The notes below the pieces were generated by a model. That model saw nothing but the letters and a program-made list of their open reading frames with translations, did not search any database and was not told the DNA's origin. A program made the position numbers and the translations under genes. From the NCBI GenBank assembly GCA_017530275.1, contig JAFXMP010000326.1:1-6294 (forward strand): 6,294 bases of DNA, read 5' to 3'. Source of the DNA: Clostridia bacterium (GTDB lineage: Bacteria; Bacillota_A; Clostridia; Christensenellales; Aristaeellaceae). Of the stretch, positions 1 through 5,327 are shown one piece after another. Numbering within the stretch: position 1 is the first letter of the stretch; each line of letters opens with the position of its first letter.

Positions 1-387
1 GACATGCCCATGGGAATGCAGACCATGATTTCCGAAGGCCAGGGCGGCATTTCCGGCGGGCAGAAGCAAAGGCTGATGATCGCCCGGGCCATCGCGCCCA
101 AGCCCAATATCCTGATCTTTGACGAAGCCACCAGCGCCCTGGACAACAAGACGCAGAAACAGGTATCGGAAGCGCTGGATAAGCTGAAATGCACCCGCAT
201 CGTGATCGCCCACCGGCTCTCCACCATCCGCAACTGCGACCGCATCCTGGTGATGGACCAAGGCGAAATCATCGAGGAAGGAACTTACGAAGCGCTGATT
301 GAAAAGAACGGTTATTTTGCCGAACTGGTAGCCCGGCAGCGGCTGGATGCGGCGGGAAATAAAAGAGAAAGGAATGAAAACCCATGA
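1..387 (+). CDS. NHLP-type bacteriocin export ABC transporter, ATP-binding C-terminus (5' partial)
   Basis: This is the C-terminal 128 residues of an ABC ATPase; the Walker A part and any membrane domain lie upstream of the window. Visible in order are the ABC signature ISGGQKQR (residues 17-24 of the fragment), Walker B ILIFDE (37-42), the D-loop SALD (45-48) and the H-loop histidine in IAHR (H71), so the visible half of the nucleotide-binding site is intact. The run DMPMGMQT just before the signature and the wording ARAIAPKPNILIFDEATSALD are typical of the permease/ATPase subunits that export NHLP (nitrile hydratase-like leader) RiPP precursors; assignment to that subfamily is from memory of the family. 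The reading frame is open from base 1, so the methionine at base 4 is not a start. The stop overlaps the next start. It could be another peptide or lipid exporter of the MsbA/LanT class. Confidence 0.85.
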   Translation, partial: DMPMGMQTMISEGQGGISGGQKQRLMIARAIAPKPNILIFDEATSALDNKTQKQVSEALDKLKCTRIVIAHRLSTIRNCDRILVMDQGEIIEEGTYEALIEKNGYFAELVARQRLDAAGNKRERNENP

Positions 388-797
388 TCCGTCTTTCCAA
401 CACCCTGAAGCGTTTGATGAAAGTCGGCGCGATCCTCTTCGGTCTGGCCTTTATCATTGCCGGCGTGATCGGCATTCGTCAGGACGATACCTTTTTGCCG
501 ACCAAGGGCGTGATCCGGTCCATGGAGCGTACTTATGAGGCGACGGATTCAAATGATACCGACACCTGGGAGGTCATGGTTGCGTATACGGTCGAAGGCA
601 AGGACTATATTTCCGACCTGGGCCAGAAAAAAGACGATTTCATCGTAGGCAAGGAGATCGACATCCTCTATAACCCGGATAACCCCGAGGGGATCGTCTT
701 GCCGGGTAAGACGATCTGGTTCATCTTCATGATCGCAGGCGCGGCTGTCGCTGTCATAGCGTCGGTTTTGCTGGTCAGGGATTTACGCAATCGATAA
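384..797 (+). CDS. DUF3592-type two-TM membrane protein
   Basis: A 137-residue protein with a hydrophobic segment at about 13-31, a polar extracytoplasmic stretch of about 75 residues, and a second hydrophobic segment at about 111-131, followed by a short basic tail (VRDLRNR). The polar part has the DUF3592 pattern: a beta-rich VAYTVEGKDYIS (about 66-77) followed by VGKEIDILYNPDNPEG (about 88-103), where the GKxxxxLYNPxNPE element is the hallmark. The function of the family is unknown. The ATG overlaps the exporter stop as ATGA, which implies translational coupling and membership of the same operon; a GAAAGGA sequence lies about ten bases upstream. Neighbourhood suggests an accessory envelope role next to the exporter, but nothing in the sequence proves this. 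Confidence 0.8.
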   Translation: MIRLSNTLKRLMKVGAILFGLAFIIAGVIGIRQDDTFLPTKGVIRSMERTYEATDSNDTDTWEVMVAYTVEGKDYISDLGQKKDDFIVGKEIDILYNPDNPEGIVLPGKTIWFIFMIAGAAVAVIASVLLVRDLRNR

Positions 798-811
798 TGT
801 AACAATAGGAT

Positions 812-817
812 AGGAGG
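812..817 (+). promoter_or_regulatory. Shine-Dalgarno site for the 825 gene
   Basis: A perfect AGGAGG lies seven bases before the ATG at 825, in the 27-base gap after the DUF3592 gene. It fixes the start of the following gene and indicates strong independent initiation rather than reliance on coupling. Confidence 0.85.
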
Positions 818-824
818 CTTACAG

Positions 825-1487
825 ATGGGTATTTTCAGCGGACTTTTCGGCAAGAAAGATAACGGCAGTGACAATTCGGACAAATCCGGCGATTCCTACG
901 CGCCGTCTGTCAAAGGCGAGCTGCGTCAGCTGTATTTTCTGACCGACACCGGCACGGCGAAGGTCGGACATCGGCTGGAGGACAAAAACAGAAAGGTGCT
1001 CTATGAAGCGAAGGTCACCAAGTTTTCCCTCATCGGAGCCACCGGCATGGATTTCATCGACCATGAGAAGGGCACGACCACGCCTCATCAGGTGGGGCAT
1101 GAGATCAACACGGAATACAATTCCATCCTGATCGACAATCATTCCGGCTTCAAGTTCGATGGCGAAGATATCTGGAAGCACCTCAAACGAAACGGGGTCG
1201 TCATCGAATCGAGCTTCATGTCTGGCAAGCCACTCTGGCCGCAATACCGGGTTTTGCGGGACGGCGAGGAGATCGCCCTTCTTGAGTCCAGCGGTGTGCA
1301 CGTCCACGAGGAGGACGCTGCACAGGATGGTAAACTGGCGAAGATGATCCCCGCTCGGGGCTATTTTCGCATTCGGACGCAGGAAAAGAACCTCGATCTG
1401 CTGTTTGTCGTTGCCATGGCCTTTGCCAGGACCAGCGCCCTTGACGGCGAGGGCGGCAGCTTCGGTCTGCTGTTCGGCAAAAAGTAA
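825..1487 (+). CDS. Hypothetical cytoplasmic protein, possibly tubby/LURP-one-like fold
   Basis: A 220-residue protein without a signal peptide or clear TM segment. It opens with a glycine-, lysine- and serine-rich, probably disordered, leader (residues 1-30) and then alternates short beta-like strands: LRQLYFLTD (33-41), VLYEAKVTKFSL (58-69), a central segment to about 165, and YFRIRTQEKNLDLLFVVAMAFAR (about 170-192), whose hydrophobic helix could be the central helix of a tubby-like barrel. That reading (the YxjI/LURP-one superfamily, with strands describing a ligand and its 'conversion' in the cytoplasm) is a weak impression, not a motif match. The hexapeptide GLFGKK near the N-terminus recurs as GLLFGKK at the extreme C-terminus. 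It sits 27 bases after the DUF3592 gene and nine before the PAP2 gene, so it is probably co-transcribed. Real coding is well supported by the AGGAGG site and spacing; function is unknown. Confidence 0.8.
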   Translation: MGIFSGLFGKKDNGSDNSDKSGDSYAPSVKGELRQLYFLTDTGTAKVGHRLEDKNRKVLYEAKVTKFSLIGATGMDFIDHEKGTTTPHQVGHEINTEYNSILIDNHSGFKFDGEDIWKHLKRNGVVIESSFMSGKPLWPQYRVLRDGEEIALLESSGVHVHEEDAAQDGKLAKMIPARGYFRIRTQEKNLDLLFVVAMAFARTSALDGEGGSFGLLFGKK

Positions 1488-1496
1488 GAGAAAAGA

Positions 1497-2045
1497 GTGA
1501 ATACAATGGAGTTTTCGTTTCTCTATGCGATTCCCCGCACGGCAGTATTGGACAGCTTCTTCCTGGCTGTAACGAATATCGCCGGCTCCTATGGGCAGCT
1601 GTGGGTGATCGTCGCCGCGGTGCTGCTGATTTTTAAATCGACAAGAAAAGCGGGCGTGGCTGTACTTTTGGCCTACGTTATGGTATTCTTAGTGGGACAG
1701 TATGGGCTGAAGAACCTGATTTCACGGCCTCGACCCTGTCAGATCGACCTGGATTTTACGTTGTTGGTTTCGCGCCCATCCAGTTCGTCCTTCCCATCGA
1801 CCCATTCCGCATGGGCCTTCGGCGCTGCCACGGCCCTCTTCATGCGGCATAAGAAATTGGGCGTCGCCGCTTTCATTGCCGCCGCGCTGATCGCTTTCAG
1901 CCGCCTGTATCTGTTTCTGCATTTTCCTACGGATGTTCTGGCCGGCATCGCGTTGGGTATCGCGCTGGGCGTGCTGGCGAATTGGATCACCGGGCTTATC
2001 TGGAAAATGGCGGGGATAAACGACAAAGCTGCTCCAGTCGCCTGA
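1497..2045 (+). CDS. PAP2-family membrane phosphatase (undecaprenyl-diphosphatase-like)
   Basis: A 182-residue polytopic membrane protein of the type 2 phosphatidic acid phosphatase superfamily. All three catalytic motifs are visible: KX6RP (K72, R79, P80), a PSxH motif (P100, S101, T102, H103) and SRX5HX3D (S135, R136, H142, D146). H103 and the nucleophile H142 are present, so it should be active; canonical PSGH reads PSTH here. Hydrophobic segments flank these motifs at about 35-47, 53-70, 104-116, 122-134 and 146-168. Small bacterial members with this layout dephosphorylate undecaprenyl diphosphate or related lipid phosphates on the outer face of the membrane, recycling the carrier for peptidoglycan and other wall polymers; the substrate here is inferred. 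The start is given as GTG 1497; ATG 1506 (beginning MEFSFLY, like many relatives) is an equally likely start, and neither has a strong ribosome binding site. It follows the previous gene by nine bases. Confidence 0.88.
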   Translation: MNTMEFSFLYAIPRTAVLDSFFLAVTNIAGSYGQLWVIVAAVLLIFKSTRKAGVAVLLAYVMVFLVGQYGLKNLISRPRPCQIDLDFTLLVSRPSSSSFPSTHSAWAFGAATALFMRHKKLGVAAFIAAALIAFSRLYLFLHFPTDVLAGIALGIALGVLANWITGLIWKMAGINDKAAPVA

Positions 2046-2108
2046 CGCGCTGCGGTTTCACGGATAAACGAATTTGGATTCTAAAAATACGTCACAAAAA
2101 AGAGAAAT

Positions 2109-2113
2109 GGAGG
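2109..2113 (+). promoter_or_regulatory. Shine-Dalgarno site for the M15-LDT gene
   Basis: GGAGG lies nine bases before ATG 2123 and supports that start, which also gives a complete signal peptide. It sits in the 77-base gap after the PAP2 gene (2046-2122), the largest gap between the intact genes. In the rest of that gap I see no hairpin terminator and no convincing promoter. Confidence 0.8.
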
Positions 2114-2122
2114 ATCTGACCT

Positions 2123-3970
2123 ATGAAAAAGTGGATGACGCTGTTCCTTGCAATGCTGATGATGACTGGTATGCTTACGGTCTTCGCAGAGGAAGAAATG
2201 ATCTATTCGGACGACGCTTCCGGTTTTGTGCTTCTAAGCGATGCGGTGCCCGACGCGATCCTGGAAATCCGCTATTATTCCACCTACAACTTCATTGGGG
2301 ACCGCATCGACGGCTATGAGGAGCCCGTCGCGCTGCTGACAAGGGAAGCGGCGGCAGCGCTGAAGGAAGTCAGCGACGAGCTGGTCGCCAAGGGCTATCG
2401 GCTGAAAATCTACGATGCCTACCGGCCTCAGATGGCGGTGTCCCATTTCATGCGCTGGGCCCTGGATTTTGAGGATACGCGCATGAAGGAATACTTCTAT
2501 CCCGAGCTGGAAAAGGATGTGCTGTTCCCCCTGGGCTACATTGCCGAGCAGTCCGGCCACAGCCGGGGCAGCACAGTGGACCTTACGCTGTTTGACATGA
2601 CCACGGAAAAGGAAGTGGACATGGGCGGCACCTTCGACTACTTCGGCGAGCTGAGCCATCCGGATTATACGGGCATCACCGAGGAACAGTATCAAAACCG
2701 TATGATCCTGCGGGAAGCTATGCTGGCCCACGGCTTCAAGCCGCTGGCGGAAGAATGGTGGCACTTTACATTGGAAAACGAGCCGTATCCCAACACCTAT
2801 TTCACTTTCCCGGTGAGCAGAGATTCCCTACAGTCAAATGCGAATGCGATGCCAGGCATTGCCAATCCATGGACGGATATGACCAAAGAGGGGCTTGAAC
2901 AGGTATCCGGCGTCGCGCTGAACGTGCCGGAGGACGCGGAAGACGTGGTATTTCGCTGGCTGGACAGCGAAAACCTCGCGGAAATACAATTCATGCTGGA
3001 CGGCGATGAATACTGCTTCCGCGTCAAGCCCGCCGTGTTGGAGGCGGGCCGGCTGGAAAACATTTCCGGGATCTATTATGGCTGGGAGAATGAGCGGAAT
3101 ATCACCATCGGCCACTGTGATGGAACCATCGGCCAGTATCAGACGGGCAGCGAAGAATGGATGGAGCTGTGTCAATGGTATGATCTCGCTCCGGGCCTCA
3201 TGTATTCCATTTCCGTATATACCACCAAGGGCCTGGACGGGCTGGATCTGACCGCCGTCGCGGAAATGGTATATATCCCCATGCAGGGCGACGCGGAACC
3301 GACATCCGAAGAAAACGTCTTATACGCCGCCGTTCAACGGGAAGAGGATTCTCCCGCCTGGGTGGCTGCGCTTCCGCAGGCCCAGGACGCGGAGCAGCTT
3401 TTCGTGGTCGCCGCCATGGGCATGTACAAAACCACGGCCTATATCACCATGCACCAGAAGGATGAAAACGGCGTCTGGAAGCAGATCCTTTCCACGCCCG
3501 GCTTCGTAGGCCGGAACGGGCTGGTTCTTGACGCGGATCGCGCGGAGGGCTGCGGCCAGACGCCCGTCGGCGTCTATCACTTCAACAAAGCTTTTGGCAT
3601 TGCCGCCGATCCCGGATGCGCGATTCCGTATATCCAGGTGGACGACAATACCTACTGGTCCGGCGACCCGGACCGGCATTACAACGAGATGGTGGATATC
3701 CGGGACGTGCCGGACCTGGTGCTGGACGATAGCGAGCACATTGTCGATTACGAATACCAGTATCAGTACTGCCTCAACATCAGCTTCAACGAGGACGGCA
3801 CGCCCGGGCGCGGCTCCGCCATTTTCCTCCATTGCTTTGGCCCGCAGAAGCCCTATACCGGCGGCTGCGTGGCGATCCCCGAATACATCATGAAGCAGGT
3901 AATGCAGAACGTAAGCGAGGATTGCGTGGTGGTGATCGACACGCTGGAGAACCTGGGCGGCAGCTTCTGA
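2123..3970 (+). CDS. Secreted VanX-like D-Ala-D-Ala dipeptidase / L,D-transpeptidase fusion
   Basis: A 615-residue exported protein. Residues 1-22 form a signal peptide (MKKW, hydrophobic core, cut near VFA|EE). Residues about 33-231 are an M15D (VanX/DdpX) domain: YDAYRP (97-102, R101), SGHSRGSTVDL with zinc ligands H146 and D153, and EWWH with catalytic E211 and zinc ligand H214. The family cleaves D-Ala-D-Ala, and VanXY relatives also remove the terminal D-Ala of pentapeptide stems. Residues about 246-390 form a middle domain I cannot name. Residues about 423-607 are a YkuD-type L,D-transpeptidase domain with H570 (IFLHC) and nucleophile C582 in TGGCVAI. L,D-transpeptidases make 3-3 cross-links from tetrapeptide donors, so the M15 half may supply the substrate of the other half; that coupling is inference. 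All key residues of both domains are present and the frame is unbroken. Upstream is a PAP2 phosphatase, downstream a membrane protein 25 bases away. Confidence 0.9.
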   Translation: MKKWMTLFLAMLMMTGMLTVFAEEEMIYSDDASGFVLLSDAVPDAILEIRYYSTYNFIGDRIDGYEEPVALLTREAAAALKEVSDELVAKGYRLKIYDAYRPQMAVSHFMRWALDFEDTRMKEYFYPELEKDVLFPLGYIAEQSGHSRGSTVDLTLFDMTTEKEVDMGGTFDYFGELSHPDYTGITEEQYQNRMILREAMLAHGFKPLAEEWWHFTLENEPYPNTYFTFPVSRDSLQSNANAMPGIANPWTDMTKEGLEQVSGVALNVPEDAEDVVFRWLDSENLAEIQFMLDGDEYCFRVKPAVLEAGRLENISGIYYGWENERNITIGHCDGTIGQYQTGSEEWMELCQWYDLAPGLMYSISVYTTKGLDGLDLTAVAEMVYIPMQGDAEPTSEENVLYAAVQREEDSPAWVAALPQAQDAEQLFVVAAMGMYKTTAYITMHQKDENGVWKQILSTPGFVGRNGLVLDADRAEGCGQTPVGVYHFNKAFGIAADPGCAIPYIQVDDNTYWSGDPDRHYNEMVDIRDVPDLVLDDSEHIVDYEYQYQYCLNISFNEDGTPGRGSAIFLHCFGPQKPYTGGCVAIPEYIMKQVMQNVSEDCVVVIDTLENLGGSF

Positions 3971-3995
3971 ATGGCTGAATGCAGGCGAAGAGAAA

Positions 3996-4667
3996 ATGAA
4001 GAAAACGATGGTAAGACGCAGGATATCCCTGTCGATCCACTTGATCATTGTCATTATCGTGGCGTATGTCTGGATTTCAGAAGCGCGCGTGTCAGGATGG
4101 ATGATGCGGGATCGGTATGGGTTGTCTTCGCTGCGCACTTTTACAACCCTTTCCAATCTGTTTCAAGGTCTGGCGTCTGCACTATATGTTTTTTCCATTA
4201 TGCGCAGCGTGATCCTAAACCGGGAAAGCGTGCCCCGCGCCGTGCGAGTCATCAAATATGCTGCCGCCGTATCCGTGACGGTGACGTTCCTGACGGTGGT
4301 GCTTTACATTGGCCCCAGCCGGCACGATATGGCGGACGCGCTGTTTTGCGGCAACAACCGCTATTTCCACTTTTTGATCCCGCTTCTCGCGATTACGGAT
4401 CAGGTCGTTTTTGACCGCGAGGGCAGCCTGAAATGGACTGATTCGCTGATGGCGGCTGCGCCCACGGTGATGTACGGCATCTTTTACTGGGTCAATATCG
4501 CCGTCAACGGGGCGGGTGAAGAGCCATATTCAAATGACTGGTACGGTTTCCTGAATTTCGGGTACGTCTTCGCGCCTATCATCTATGGCGTGTTCGTCCT
4601 GATCGCCTGGGGCATCGCACTGCTTTTCCGCCTTCCCCGGCGGCATTGTCCTGCTGATTTGAGATAA
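3996..4667 (+). CDS. Six-TM integral membrane protein of unknown function (Pr6Pr-like)
   Basis: A 223-residue protein with a basic N-terminus (MKKTMVRRR) and about six hydrophobic segments at roughly 10-27, 50-70, 86-106, 123-138, 150-170 and 187-212. Recognisable elements are FTTLSNLF (49-56) at the start of TM2, a VTVTFLTVVLYIGP run (94-107) in TM3, and the sequence NRYFHFLIPLLAI (121-133) with a histidine in TM4. This arrangement, with short loops and conserved TLSN and H-x3-P-L patterns, resembles uncharacterised Pr6Pr/FAR-17a-like membrane proteins of Clostridia; no enzymatic role is established. ATG 3996 is preferred because AGGCGA lies a few bases upstream and the M15-LDT gene ends 25 bases before it; an ATG at 3971, in another frame, gives only a spurious polar product. 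It is probably co-transcribed with the preceding gene. Codon use resembles its neighbours and no lesion is seen. Confidence 0.78.
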   Translation: MKKTMVRRRISLSIHLIIVIIVAYVWISEARVSGWMMRDRYGLSSLRTFTTLSNLFQGLASALYVFSIMRSVILNRESVPRAVRVIKYAAAVSVTVTFLTVVLYIGPSRHDMADALFCGNNRYFHFLIPLLAITDQVVFDREGSLKWTDSLMAAAPTVMYGIFYWVNIAVNGAGEEPYSNDWYGFLNFGYVFAPIIYGVFVLIAWGIALLFRLPRRHCPADLR

Positions 4668-4688
4668 TCACGCATGGAAGCACCAGTG

Positions 4689-4695
4689 AAAGGAG
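4689..4695 (+). promoter_or_regulatory. Shine-Dalgarno site for the broken 5'-nucleotidase gene
   Basis: AAAGGAG stands four bases before ATG 4700 and ten before ATG 4706. Both starts are in frame and give the same signal peptide; the spacing does not decide between them. The intact site shows that the 5' end of the pseudogene is well preserved. Confidence 0.7.
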
Positions 4696-4699
4696 AAAG

Positions 4700-5325
4700 A
4701 TGAAGATGAAAAATGTCTGGAAAGCTCTGATTGCGATACTGGTTCTGTTGTCTCTATTCTCCATGGCGAGCGCGGAAACATCAGTCTTAGTGCCTGCAGA
4801 GCAGAGCGAAGCCAAGAGAATCCTTGTCATTGAGACGACAGATATTCATGGCTAGAAACCTTCCAGTATCGTCTTGCGTATATTGCGCATCTGATCCATG
4901 AAGCGCGTGCTTCGGGAGAATATGATGACGTCCTTCTTCTGGATGGCGGAGACCTGTACCAGGGTACGCCAGTTTCCAATCTGACCGGAGGCGCGGCCAT
5001 CCGTGCCGCGCTGGATGTGATGGACTATGACGCCATCGCATTGGGCAATCACGAGTTTGACTGGGAAGTCACAGAGTTCGCGGCCGATCTGGACGGCACC
5101 ATCGCACCCTATGTTCTGGGTGATTATTTCGGCGATGAAAAAACGCCCATTCTGGCCTCCAATCTCTATGATGCCGCCACAGGCGAGCGTGTGCCGTTCA
5201 CGCAGGATTATGTCATCGTGGAAAAAGCCGGGCTGAGGATCGCGGTCGTCGGGTATATTCCGGATTACAGAAAATCCATAATGTTTGAGAAAATCGCGCC
5301 GTATATCATCGACCCCGATATGGAT
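4700..5325 (+). pseudogene. Broken 5'-nucleotidase / cyclic-phosphodiesterase family metallophosphoesterase
   Basis: The first frame encodes 51 residues: a signal peptide (hydrophobic core, cut near ASA|ET at residue 25) and the strand ILVIETTDIHG, the first metal-binding motif (D48, H50), then TAG at 4853-4855. Matching sequence resumes in the next frame directly after the stop: ETFQYRLAYIAHL, then LLLDGGDLYQG (second motif), ALGNHEFDW (third motif, Asn-His-Glu) and IAPYIIDPDMD, ending about 5325. Family members continue for several hundred residues with a nucleotide-binding C-terminal domain, all absent here. Intact enzymes of this UshA/CpdB/YfkN-like class sit outside the membrane and hydrolyse nucleotides or 2',3'-cyclic nucleotides. 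The frame change plus the shortened spacing between DIHG and the next helix (roughly ten residues expected, from memory of relatives) points to a small out-of-frame deletion rather than a simple nonsense mutation. No functional enzyme can be made unless the contig is wrong. Confidence 0.85.
4853..4857 (+). other. Internal deletion/frameshift point in the 5'-nucleotidase remnant
   Basis: The frame of ATG 4700 ends in TAG immediately after the DIHG motif, and the family sequence resumes in the frame that reads GAA ACC TTC from 4855. The segment that normally joins these two elements is missing. Confidence 0.75.
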
Positions 5326-5327
5326 AT
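5320..5327 (+). other. Fusion junction between two unrelated gene remnants
   Basis: To the left the frame reads IAPYIIDPDMD of the metallophosphoesterase; to the right a different frame reads ISAYVVGYF of an acyltransferase. The change falls within about seven bases. The sequence GATATGGATATCC here contains GATAT twice, leaving room for a microhomology join. The 5' coding part of the acyltransferase and the 3' part of the phosphoesterase are both missing. Confidence 0.75.

Noticed and set aside
819..1307. Minus-strand open frame of 162 codons
   Set aside because: Antisense shadow of the 825-1487 gene, which has a perfect Shine-Dalgarno site and sensible spacing.
2056..2085. Possible promoter (TTTCAC, 18-base spacer, TCTAAA) before the M15-LDT gene
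   Set aside because: The -35 match is poor and the -10 only partial; too weak to annotate, although the 77-base gap could hold a promoter.
3320..4156. Long minus-strand open frame of 278 codons
   Set aside because: It lies antisense to the L,D-transpeptidase domain, whose motifs and frame are clear; the product has no recognisable domain and the length reflects GC-rich codon use.
3971..4414. Plus-strand frame starting directly after the M15-LDT stop
   Set aside because: The product is polar and arginine-rich without a fold; the overlapping frame from 3996 gives a clear six-TM protein.
4853..4855. TAG read through or recoded in the 5'-nucleotidase
   Set aside because: The family sequence continues in a different frame after the stop, so readthrough alone would not restore the protein.
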